Shown here: one piece after another, positions 1 through 6,857 of the stretch | How the letters are laid out: each line of letters begins with the position of its first letter | Position numbering within the stretch: position 1 is the first letter of the stretch | DNA from: Photobacterium malacitanum | GTDB lineage: Bacteria > Pseudomonadota > Gammaproteobacteria > Enterobacterales > Vibrionaceae | Direction of reading: 5' to 3' | Assembly: GCF_900185615.1 (NCBI RefSeq) | Contig: NZ_FYAK01000001.1 | Location: forward strand, 1 to 64,000 | DNA length: 64,000 nucleotides | Translations under genes and position numbers: made by a program | Notes under the pieces: generated by a model | What the model was told of the DNA's origin: nothing | Database searches by the model: none | Seen by the model: the letters and a program-made list of their open reading frames with translations, nothing else

Positions 1-3
1 CGT

Positions 4-90
4 GCCCTGGTGGTGGAATTGGTAGACACAAGGGATTTAAAATCCCTCGGCGTTCGCGCTGTGCCGGTTCAAGTCCGGCCCGGGGCACCA
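4..90 (+). tRNA. tRNA-Leu (anticodon TAA)
   Basis: A complete class II tRNA with the CCA end encoded. The 7-bp acceptor stem GCCCTGG pairs with CCGGGGC, and the anticodon loop reads TTTAAAA, giving TAA. The T arm carries GGTTCAAGTCC, and there is a variable arm. It lies at the very edge of the window, so more tRNA genes may lie upstream. It is identical to the copy at 479-565. Confidence 0.97.
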
Positions 91-142
91 TCTATTAGGT
101 TGTTAAGTCATTAACAACAGGCTAGGGAAACCTAGTAACGTT

Positions 143-216
143 GGCGCGTTGGCAGAGTGGCTATGCAGCGGATTGCAAATCCGTGTACCTCGGTTCGACT
201 CCGGGACGCGCCTCCA
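143..216 (+). tRNA. tRNA-Cys (anticodon GCA)
   Basis: The acceptor stem GGCGCGT pairs with ACGCGCC, the discriminator is T as usual for Cys, and CCA is encoded. The anticodon loop reads TTGCAAA, giving GCA. It is identical to the copy at 619-692. Confidence 0.97.
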
Positions 217-232
217 TTCTCTTTGAGAATAT

Positions 233-308
233 GCGACACTAGCTCAGCTGGTAGAGCGCAACCTTGCCAAGGTTGAGGTCACGAGTTCGAACCTCGTGTG
301 TCGCTCCA
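233..308 (+). tRNA. tRNA-Gly (anticodon GCC)
   Basis: The acceptor stem GCGACAC pairs with GTGTCGC, followed by a T discriminator and encoded CCA. The anticodon loop TTGCCAA gives GCC. A second, broken piece of this gene lies at 364-414. Confidence 0.97.
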
Positions 309-363
309 ATTTAGAAATATTGACGTTGTCAGTATTTAGCAACACAAGAGGTGACTCAACAAT

Positions 364-414
364 GTTGAGGTCACGCCTGAGTTTACAAGATCGGGAACCT
401 CGTGTGTCGCTTCA
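364..414 (+). pseudogene. tRNA-Gly 3' fragment with an insertion
   Basis: GTTGAGGTCACG (364-375) repeats the anticodon-stem and variable region of the tRNA-Gly just upstream. After about 20 unrelated bases, AACCTCGTGTGTCGCT (396-411) repeats its T-arm and acceptor 3' half. There is no 5' half and no anticodon, so it cannot make a functional tRNA. It lies exactly between the two Leu-Cys units and looks like debris from unequal recombination in the tRNA array. Confidence 0.75.
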
Positions 415-478
415 AATTAAAAAATACGGCTTAGGCGGTATTTACAGATGGTGTCTTACCCATCGCAAGAAATTGCGT

Positions 479-565
479 GCCCTGGTGGTGGAATTGGTAG
501 ACACAAGGGATTTAAAATCCCTCGGCGTTCGCGCTGTGCCGGTTCAAGTCCGGCCCGGGGCACCA
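479..565 (+). tRNA. tRNA-Leu (anticodon TAA), second copy
   Basis: Identical in sequence to the tRNA-Leu at 4-90, with the same acceptor stem, TAA anticodon and encoded CCA. It belongs to the second Leu-Cys unit. Confidence 0.97.
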
Positions 566-618
566 TCTATTAGGTTGTTAAGTCATTAACAACAGGCTAG
601 GGGAAACCTAGTAACGTT

Positions 619-692
619 GGCGCGTTGGCAGAGTGGCTATGCAGCGGATTGCAAATCCGTGTACCTCGGTTCGACTCCGGGACGCGCCTCCA
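619..692 (+). tRNA. tRNA-Cys (anticodon GCA), second copy
   Basis: Identical to the tRNA-Cys at 143-216. The spacer in front of it differs from the first copy by one inserted G, which points to a recent duplication. Confidence 0.97.
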
Positions 693-708
693 TTCTCTTA
701 GAGAATAA

Positions 709-793
709 GCCCGAGTGGTGAAATTGGTATACACGACGGATTCAAAATCCGTTTCCTTCGGGAGTGACGGTTCAAGTCCGTCCTCGGGCACCA
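709..793 (+). tRNA. tRNA-Leu (anticodon CAA)
   Basis: The acceptor stem GCCCGAG pairs with CTCGGGC, CCA is encoded, and a long variable arm (CCTTCGGGAG) marks a class II tRNA. The anticodon loop TTCAAAA gives CAA. It is the last gene of the array and is followed at once by a terminator. Confidence 0.97.
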
Positions 794-804
794 ATTCAAA
801 TGAT

Positions 805-837
805 AAAGCCTCAGCTAACGCTGGGGCTTTGTTGTTT
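805..837 (+). terminator. Rho-independent terminator of the tRNA array
   Basis: The stem AAAGCCTCAGC pairs with GCTGGGGCTTT around a TAAC loop and is followed by a T-rich run (GTTGTTT). It sits 12 bases after the last tRNA. Confidence 0.85.
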
Positions 838-882
838 CTAGCCTGATCAAAAACTTAGCCCTGTTTTTACTATGACTACGCT

Positions 883-1779
883 TTAGTATCCCATTTGACC
901 ATTTTGCTGGTAATTTAGACGACTGATTGAGCGAAAGTCGCGAGGGGACAATTCCGTATGGCGACGAAAAAATTTTGCTAGGTTGGTCGCCTCTTCAAAA
1001 CCCAGTTGGATCGCAATCTCCCCAATAGATAAAAAAGTATAGGCCAGCAGCCGTTTTGCTTCTAATAGTAGTCGATCATCGATCAAACGTTTAGCACTGA
1101 GTCCGGTTTGCTGCTTGCACACGCTACCCAATTTTTTACTTGAGCACCCTAATAGGTTGGCATACTCCGCCACGTGGTGATGTTGATGAAAATGTTGTTC
1201 TACTGCAGCGCGAAAGCGATCGAACAACCTTGTTGGTTGTAGTGGTGTGAACTGTGCCAATTTGAGGTTAGCACGATAGATGCGGTGAATTAAACTGCGA
1301 AGCAGGCAATGTAACATGTCGTTGCGATGAGGGTGTCTGCTTTGAAATTCAGCATAGATCTCAGCGAAAGACTCTGCCAAATCTGGAGCATGGCAATGAT
1401 TAATATGCTCAAACATGGCAATGATATCAGGTTTGAAAGTGTCATCTGCACCAGCAAACAACATGTTATCGGTGAAGGTCATAACATAGCCATCACTGTG
1501 TTCATTGAGAATAAAGTGATGAATTTGATGGCGAGCAATCAAAAAAAGGCTTCCCGGTTGATAGCGAAACGGCTTGGTGTCAATCATGTGTAGCCCTTCA
1601 CCATGATTAATGTAGATCAGTGAGTAGAAATCTAAACGGTGTGGAGTGGTGAGAGGATAACGGTCGATTTCTGTTAGCAGGGTACGTAGAGGACGCAGTG
1701 TTATCTCAACGAGGTTACAATCTTGGCTATTGAATGCAATACGCTGAATGGATTGGTGTTCTTGAGTACTTAGCGACAT
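883..1779 (-). CDS. AraC-family transcriptional regulator
   Basis: A 298-residue protein with an N-terminal cupin-like sensor domain (about residues 40-110, including HQIHHF) and a C-terminal AraC double helix-turn-helix (about 190-285). The second HTH reads LSIGEIAIQLGFEEATNLAKFFRRHTG-like and ends in the typical LSPRDFR. Family members activate neighbouring catabolic or respiratory genes on binding a small ligand. It lies 167 bp downstream of the reductive dehalogenase operon on the same strand, so it is a reasonable but unproven candidate regulator. No cprK- or marR-type regulator is visible nearby. Confidence 0.85.
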   Translation of the reverse strand: MSLSTQEHQSIQRIAFNSQDCNLVEITLRPLRTLLTEIDRYPLTTPHRLDFYSLIYINHGEGLHMIDTKPFRYQPGSLFLIARHQIHHFILNEHSDGYVMTFTDNMLFAGADDTFKPDIIAMFEHINHCHAPDLAESFAEIYAEFQSRHPHRNDMLHCLLRSLIHRIYRANLKLAQFTPLQPTRLFDRFRAAVEQHFHQHHHVAEYANLLGCSSKKLGSVCKQQTGLSAKRLIDDRLLLEAKRLLAYTFLSIGEIAIQLGFEEATNLAKFFRRHTELSPRDFRSISRLNYQQNGQMGY

Positions 1780-1860
1780 ATGAATAATGCTCTTTTACTA
1801 TCACGCGTGTACTTTATTCACTCTGGTCTATTTGTCTTTGATTTACATTCGGTTTTAGGT

Positions 1861-1883
1861 AGGGCGATAAATAATCTCGCCCT
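1861..1883. repeat. Hairpin between rdh operon and araC-type gene
   Basis: A perfect inverted repeat AGGGCGA / TCGCCCT with a 9-base spacer lies between the operon's last gene and the AraC-type gene. It lacks a clear T-run on the minus strand, so it may be a weak terminator or an operator. Confidence 0.4.
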
Positions 1884-1946
1884 TTATTGATAGAAATGTG
1901 AATATGCGCACTGTTTATAATGGCATGATAAAGTCTCTCCCTATAG

Positions 1947-2171
1947 CTACCAACCTTCAGCTTTAGAAGTTTCGGCATTCAATTCGGCTAGGCGCTTGTA
2001 GTCAATTTTCACCGGAGTGGTCACGGCCGCTTTAGTTTCGGTGCTCAACACTCGATAAATAGCATTTTGCTGCTGAGAATGAGTGTTTATGCTCATCGCT
2101 GTTTGTACAACATGGGCTACGATAAGGCCGTTAGCAATGATAAAAAAGGCGAACGATATTTTATCGCGCAT
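1947..2171 (-). CDS. Small single-pass membrane protein of the rdh operon
   Basis: A 74-residue protein with one hydrophobic segment (about residues 5-25, ISFAFFIIANGLIVAHVVQ) and a polar C-terminal tail rich in T, E and K. I recognise no family. Its start overlaps the end of the RdhC-like gene by 11 bases, which indicates translational coupling, and it is the last gene of the reductive dehalogenase operon. It could be an accessory subunit of the membrane electron-transfer module, but this is inferred only from position. Confidence 0.7.
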   Translation of the reverse strand: MRDKISFAFFIIANGLIVAHVVQTAMSINTHSQQQNAIYRVLSTETKAAVTTPVKIDYKRLAELNAETSKAEGW

Positions 2172-3381
2172 GCGGTTTCTCCTGTTGTTTTGTCGGTCGA
2201 ACAGAACGTTTTTTCTTAGTTAGCGATTTCCCCCATAGCTTCATTGCACGCAGGAAAGCCATAGTCTGGGTGATCGGACATAAAGTTTGACACCATGGTT
2301 TGTGGATAAACAATGATGTTAGTATCACAAGAATGGTTAAGGCAAAAAGGATCGGTCCACCAATCATGTTAAACGCCATGCCAAAGGGCTCGAAGCTGAA
2401 TGATGACGGGCTGCGGAAATACAATCCCAATGCTAAGGTGAACGTAACCAGTATACGTGGAAACCATAGCATCAAAGGATGATTGGATTTACATGCTTTT
2501 GCTTTATTGAGTTTACCAATGCATTCCTGTGCTGCTCCAAAGGGGCATACAGTGTTGCAGTAGATATTTTTGTTGGAAAATAGCAAATAACCAACAGTAA
2601 ATAGTAACAGCATCAGGGAGGTGTAACTGGCTACGCCATCCACCCAGAAACCATTTAGCAGATAACCAACAGTACCTAGACCAAAAGGAGCTGCTGCATA
2701 GAAGCCTAACATGATCAGTGATACACCCATGATGATGCGACGACTTGCCACTTTCCATTTGAAACCAGCTTGGTTTATTACGATAGCTGCGATGAATAAA
2801 ACAAGTGCTAATCCATCCATCCAATTAGGCATTGATAATGCTGAAGTGGAAATTGGTGGGATCGTTTGTTGTAAACCATCGCGGGCGCTGTGCTGACTGC
2901 TGATAAGTATGGCTTGGTGTATCGCCTTGCTAGTAAGGGTTGCTCCAGATGTTCCATCAACTATGGGTAATATTAAAGGTAATGATTGAGCCTTTTTATT
3001 TAAAAAATCATCAACAAAACCACTATCAATTACTTGGTTGAGATAAGATTCGGTTTCTGCACTGGCTGTAATTGCAATACCGGTTAATTCACCTACGTTA
3101 TCGATCGCGGTGACGATTTCTAGTGGCCCTCCATAGCCGACAGCTGTAGCAAGAGAAAGCCATGTTGTCGGGTTGTTTGCGTCAAGGTTACTATCTCGTG
3201 CACGTGCTTGCCAAAGGTTTTGACCCATAGCGGTGTACACGAGTCCACTCGGTGTCGCTTGTGAAAGGGTTTTCTGAACGCTGCTATCTTGGCGTAATCC
3301 GCCCAAAAACCAAGCAAAAAACAAGATAAATAACGTCGCAACAATGGCGACTTTCTCTAGCTGATCGCGTTTTAAGTGCAC
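2161..3381 (-). CDS. rdhC: RdhC/NosR/NapH-like FMN-binding membrane electron-transfer protein
   Basis: A 406-residue inner-membrane protein. After one N-terminal membrane segment (about 11-29) comes a periplasmic FMN-binding domain ending in the flavinylation motif DGTSGATLTS, where the Thr is normally linked to FMN. About five more membrane segments follow. Two CX3CP motifs are present (YCNTVCP and WCQTLCP), which with the FMN domain is the hallmark of RdhC/PceC and NosR proteins. The flavin and cysteines are thought to take part in electron transfer or maturation for a periplasmic enzyme. Position behind rdhA-rdhB favours RdhC over NosR. It overlaps the TPR gene upstream by 10 bases and the small gene downstream by 11. 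Without context it could be called NapH-like. Confidence 0.85.
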   Translation of the reverse strand: MHLKRDQLEKVAIVATLFILFFAWFLGGLRQDSSVQKTLSQATPSGLVYTAMGQNLWQARARDSNLDANNPTTWLSLATAVGYGGPLEIVTAIDNVGELTGIAITASAETESYLNQVIDSGFVDDFLNKKAQSLPLILPIVDGTSGATLTSKAIHQAILISSQHSARDGLQQTIPPISTSALSMPNWMDGLALVLFIAAIVINQAGFKWKVASRRIIMGVSLIMLGFYAAAPFGLGTVGYLLNGFWVDGVASYTSLMLLLFTVGYLLFSNKNIYCNTVCPFGAAQECIGKLNKAKACKSNHPLMLWFPRILVTFTLALGLYFRSPSSFSFEPFGMAFNMIGGPILFALTILVILTSLFIHKPWCQTLCPITQTMAFLRAMKLWGKSLTKKKRSVRPTKQQEKPHAR

Positions 3382-4616
3382 GAGTGTTCCTCCTTGTTTC
3401 CGTCAGCCGTAACTGTAGCCGCAGTAATAACAGGTTGGGTTATGATTTTGACTTGTTGGTGGATTGTTTTAAGGGCATCAGCGTATGGTATTGTGGCTTG
3501 CGGATGCATGCCTTGTAAGAAGTAATAGCAACGCTCTGCCTCAGCATACCGTTGTAATTCAAATAAGCATTCAAACTCCAATGCGGAACTGCGGATGTTG
3601 TATGGTTCAATTGCTTTTAGACGCACTAGATCATTTAATGCTGGTTGGTATTGCTTAATACTAACCAGACATTCCGCACGAGCAAGGTATAATCCGACTT
3701 CATCTGGCATACTTTCTAAGGCTTGGTTGAGATACTCTGCTGCGATCTCTTGTTGGCCCATCGCTTTGGCTGTGAGCCCAAGGGTTTTGTGCAATTCAGG
3801 ATGGGCATCACCTAAAGTCAGAGCGTGCTGTAATGTGCGCCAAGCTTCATTAGTATTATCGAGTGACAAATGACATTTACCGAGCGCTATCCACGAGCCT
3901 GCAAAGTTCGAAGATAAAGTACAAGCTTGCTCAAAACAGGCAATAGCATGTTCAAAATCTTCTAACTGATATAGGCAGACGCCTTTGTTGTGCCATGGAC
4001 CTGGTAACGTTGGTATACGTTCTATTACTTGATCAAATGTACGCAATGCGTCAGCATGTCGACCTAGGCGCATATATTCGCCTGCAAGATGGAAATAGGG
4101 CGCGTAATCTTCTGGTTGTCGCAATGACATCGCTAAATAACACGAAATCGCGGCCTCAGGTTGGCCTAAGGCAGACAGAGCTTTGCCTCGTAGCAATTCT
4201 AATGCATTGTATTGAATTGTAGTTATCGAGTTTTGCTGGTGTGACTTATTGTGTTGCTCTTCACTTTGTTGTCCACGGCCAATGCAGGTCAGAGCTGATT
4301 CAGGTAGCCCCAGTTGAATTAAACCCGCGAGAAAACGCTGTTGATGTTCAGCGGCAATGCCATTTGTACCCAGTCCATCAAACCCTAATTGCGCTAACCA
4401 AAGGTTAACCTCCATTTGTAAGGCTTGGTGTTCAATCCAGCTATATAAGGCGGCTGGTTCGTCACCATTTAGGCTATTGACGCGTTGAGTGAGTAGGAGT
4501 TTGGCTTGCTCACTCACGGCCAACGTAATGGCATCAATATCGAGTTCAGACTCGAGAGTATGCATGCACAGCGATGAAAGAGCAGTTATTTGATCGAGAG
4601 TGTGTTGCGATAACAT
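3372..4616 (-). CDS. TPR-repeat protein of the rdh operon
   Basis: About 414 residues. The C-terminal half carries tandem tetratricopeptide repeats with the usual pattern (for example PGPWHNKGVCLYQLEDFEHA and SWIALGKCHLSLDNTNEA). The N-terminal third is not recognisable and may be a separate domain. No signal peptide or membrane segment is evident, so it is probably cytoplasmic. TPR proteins act as scaffolds or chaperones, and here it could help RdhA folding, cofactor loading or Tat proofreading; this is inference. I place the start at the ATG preceded by AAGAGA; an alternative TTG at 4643 has AGGGG in front. It overlaps the RdhC-like gene. Confidence 0.75.
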   Translation of the reverse strand: MLSQHTLDQITALSSLCMHTLESELDIDAITLAVSEQAKLLLTQRVNSLNGDEPAALYSWIEHQALQMEVNLWLAQLGFDGLGTNGIAAEHQQRFLAGLIQLGLPESALTCIGRGQQSEEQHNKSHQQNSITTIQYNALELLRGKALSALGQPEAAISCYLAMSLRQPEDYAPYFHLAGEYMRLGRHADALRTFDQVIERIPTLPGPWHNKGVCLYQLEDFEHAIACFEQACTLSSNFAGSWIALGKCHLSLDNTNEAWRTLQHALTLGDAHPELHKTLGLTAKAMGQQEIAAEYLNQALESMPDEVGLYLARAECLVSIKQYQPALNDLVRLKAIEPYNIRSSALEFECLFELQRYAEAERCYYFLQGMHPQATIPYADALKTIHQQVKIITQPVITAATVTADGNKEEHSCT

Positions 4617-4690
4617 GGTGATGTCTCTTAGTGATCGTTTCAAGTATGCCCCTGCACAACAGCAGGGGCAAAATGGCTTAAATGATGGGA

Positions 4691-5011
4691 TTACACTGTC
4701 TTAATTGTATGGCGGTCGCGTAGCCAAATCAGTAGACGCGCTATACCAAAGCCAGCAATGACTAAGGCTGTACCGACAACGCCAAGGAAGTACCAACCAG
4801 CATTACCTTCATTTTCCCCAAGTAAGGTAAAGGCACCAGCAATTGTAAGGAGAAAAGAGCCCCACCAACCTCCAACCAGTAACCATTTAGCAGGGGTCAT
4901 ATTAAGTTTGAATTCTGCTGCCCAGTAGCGTGCGTTTTGAAACAGATAAAGCTGTATCGCACCCATAACCATCCAAAATAGTGGGTCGAGTATAGTCGCT
5001 TGTGGAAACAT
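4691..5011 (-). CDS. rdhB: Reductive dehalogenase membrane anchor (RdhB-like)
   Basis: A 106-residue, very hydrophobic protein with three predicted membrane helices (about 10-30, 42-64 and 70-95) and a short charged C-terminus. RdhB proteins are small, about 100-residue, three-helix proteins that hold RdhA at the outer face of the inner membrane. Size, helix number and position directly after rdhA all fit. Its ATG overlaps the rdhA stop as TAATG, a sign of translational coupling. Sequence conservation in this family is low, so the call rests on context. Confidence 0.8.
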   Translation of the reverse strand: MFPQATILDPLFWMVMGAIQLYLFQNARYWAAEFKLNMTPAKWLLVGGWWGSFLLTIAGAFTLLGENEGNAGWYFLGVVGTALVIAGFGIARLLIWLRDRHTIKTV

Positions 5012-6567
5012 TAGATCCCCTCCCAGTTACCGTCGTATTGCCAAGTTTTATCAACATTGAAGAAGTTTTCTGTACGCATCCACTCTGGTGGCTGGTGATA
5101 GCCTGCCATGTGGCCTCCATTCCAATCGCCGTGGTAGGCTTCTGCTTCAGGGTAATAGAACATATTGTGTTGCATCGCTAATAGAGCGGTGCGTGTTAAG
5201 CCCGTTTTATCGCGAGGATCGGCTTCACGTACAATGGTATGGATCCAGTTATTTTTACGAGTGTAAGGACACACAGAAATACAGGCACGACAGCCCATAC
5301 CCATCGCCGTTGGGCCACTTTGCCACATACGGTAGCAACTATCTTGATTGAAGTCGTAACGCTTGAAGCCCCTGATCACGGTGTCGGGTTTGTCAGACAA
5401 TGAGATTGAGCCTGATGGACAGCTTGTTGCGCAAATTTTGCAGTCCTGACAGAAGTGCTGCATGCCTAGATCAACTGGCTTGTCATGTTCAAGTTCGATG
5501 TCGGTTATTAAAGCTGCTAAACGAACATTAGTCCCTAACTCTGGAGTCATCAGTGTTCCATTTCGACTGGCTTCACCTAAACCTGCGAGTACACCCAATG
5601 GTGGTATAGTCATTTCATAATCATTACCCGGAACTTGACAGCGAGAACCATAACCTAGTTCACCAAGGAAGATTTGTAGTTTACCAATTGCCAAGCGACA
5701 CTTGTGATATGCGTCGTACGAGGTGGAATAACCGATCGCCGAGTACATTGGATCCCAGTTCATAGGAATCCCGATAACTACGATGGATTTCCAGTGAGCT
5801 GGTACATCTTCACCCCAGCTATCAACACCGCGCATCATGTTCTTAAAAATGAACTCTTTGTGTATGCCTGTAATACCGACTAAGCTGGCACCAAATTGAT
5901 GCGCCATGGTTTTCACTAATTCAGACGCATGTTGTGGTGATTTAAAGTCTAGTTTTTTGCGACTAGGATCGACAAAGTAGTAATCTGCTACTTCCGGTGG
6001 GCCTTCTGGTGGTTTAGGAAACTTAATTGGGTGATCGTGAGTTCCATATGCGGCTTTCTCATGAGCACAATCGTACGCCCAGCCAATGGCAAATTGATCA
6101 CGTAAACGCTCTATATTGGCTTTACGAGATTCATTTTCACGGAAGGCGCGTAGCATTTCTTCAAAGCGATCTGGTATATCACGGTAGTAAATGCGGATAC
6201 GTTCGTCAGGAAAGGTATCGAGCCCCATATCTGGCGTCCAGCCTTCGTTAAACGCATTACGGAAGCTACCAGTACGGTTAAATAAGTGAGAAGCCCATTC
6301 TGGACGTTCAATCTGAGCGACTTTACGAAATGTTGGTGGATAATCGACACGGAATGAATCTCGCTCAAAGAACATATCTTTGCCTTCTTCGGTGCGCCCC
6401 CAGCCCACATAGCTGTCAGGATCGCGACCTAGCTGGAAGCCAGCACCAATGGCACCAGCAACAGATGCTGCTACCGCGGTCGCGCCGCCAATTTTCAGGA
6501 AGTTCCGTCGTGACGGATTTGTAACATCTTGCGTTGCCGTATGTTTTTCGTGGGTCATCACGTTCAT
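5011..6567 (-). CDS. rdhA: Respiratory reductive dehalogenase catalytic subunit (RdhA)
   Basis: 518 residues, the usual RdhA length. A twin-arginine signal SRRNFLK sits at residues 19-25 and is followed by a hydrophobic Ala-rich stretch, so it is exported folded. The corrinoid-binding core contains the conserved GLGEASRNG...TPELGTNVR block; the Arg in GEASR matches the position of the catalytic Arg of PceA. Two ferredoxin clusters follow: CX2CX2CX3CP (about 369-381) and CX14CX2CX3CP (about 411-433). Family members remove halide from organohalides as terminal electron acceptors, using cobamide and two [4Fe-4S] clusters. It opens a tight operon with rdhB. The substrate cannot be told; in sediment or marine settings brominated or chlorinated compounds are plausible. 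Confidence 0.93.
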   Translation of the reverse strand: MNVMTHEKHTATQDVTNPSRRNFLKIGGATAVAASVAGAIGAGFQLGRDPDSYVGWGRTEEGKDMFFERDSFRVDYPPTFRKVAQIERPEWASHLFNRTGSFRNAFNEGWTPDMGLDTFPDERIRIYYRDIPDRFEEMLRAFRENESRKANIERLRDQFAIGWAYDCAHEKAAYGTHDHPIKFPKPPEGPPEVADYYFVDPSRKKLDFKSPQHASELVKTMAHQFGASLVGITGIHKEFIFKNMMRGVDSWGEDVPAHWKSIVVIGIPMNWDPMYSAIGYSTSYDAYHKCRLAIGKLQIFLGELGYGSRCQVPGNDYEMTIPPLGVLAGLGEASRNGTLMTPELGTNVRLAALITDIELEHDKPVDLGMQHFCQDCKICATSCPSGSISLSDKPDTVIRGFKRYDFNQDSCYRMWQSGPTAMGMGCRACISVCPYTRKNNWIHTIVREADPRDKTGLTRTALLAMQHNMFYYPEAEAYHGDWNGGHMAGYHQPPEWMRTENFFNVDKTWQYDGNWEGI

Positions 6568-6732
6568 CCATGGTTAACATTATGCTCGAACAGAGCAAAA
6601 ATCAGTGATGAGTAAATTGTTAACGATACGGCTAGTGGTCAAAAGGTAAATTTCTGACATAAAAAGATAAAAAAAGCCATATTTGTTGAGGTAATGTTAT
6701 TTATGCTGTTTTTATCGACACTATGAATATGG

Positions 6733-6753
6733 TTGAGCTAAATATCAATTTAG
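6733..6753. promoter_or_regulatory. Nested dyads upstream of rdhA (candidate regulator site)
   Basis: A perfect 6-4-6 dyad CTAAAT-ATCA-ATTTAG (6738-6753) overlaps TTGAG-N6-ATCAA (6733-6748), about 170-185 bases upstream of the rdhA start. The geometry recalls CRP/FNR-family sites but does not match the FNR or dehalobox consensus. It could equally be an AraC-type site or chance in AT-rich DNA. Confidence 0.3.
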
Positions 6754-6795
6754 GAGGAGGTGATGGTAGGGAGTCAGATAGAGATGAGTTGATGG

Positions 6796-6845
6796 CAGTA
6801 ATAGCACAGTCAATCGAAGCCTAAATTATCACTGTACTATTACTG
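6796..6845. repeat. Long inverted repeat between rdhA and metallophosphoesterase
   Basis: CAGTAATAGCACAGT pairs with ACTGTACTATTACTG (15 bases, one mismatch) around a 20-base loop. It lies just downstream of the metallophosphoesterase gene on its strand. It has no T-run, so it is not a classic terminator; it may be an mRNA 3' end structure. Confidence 0.5.
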
Positions 6846-6857
6846 TTAATATTATTT

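Larger units (their letters stand above)
1..706 (+). repeat. Duplicated tRNA Leu-Cys unit (1-229 and 476-706)
   Basis: The two units carry identical tRNA-Leu(TAA) and tRNA-Cys(GCA) genes. The spacers are near-identical, differing by one indel in the run after GGCTAGG and by a few bases just past the Cys gene. The first unit continues into tRNA-Gly and the second into tRNA-Leu(CAA). Confidence 0.9.

Noticed and set aside
296-794. ORFs of 97 and 65 codons on both strands over the tRNA array
   Set aside because: They overlap complete tRNA genes and encode their translation; shadows only.
2161-3381. NosR or NapH assignment
   Set aside because: No nos or nap genes are nearby; the FMN motif with two CX3CP motifs next to rdhA-rdhB fits RdhC.
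5011-6567. Epoxyqueuosine reductase (QueG), a related corrinoid Fe-S protein
   Set aside because: QueG has no Tat signal or membrane anchor partner, and is shorter; this protein is 518 residues with SRRNFLK and an RdhB-like neighbour.
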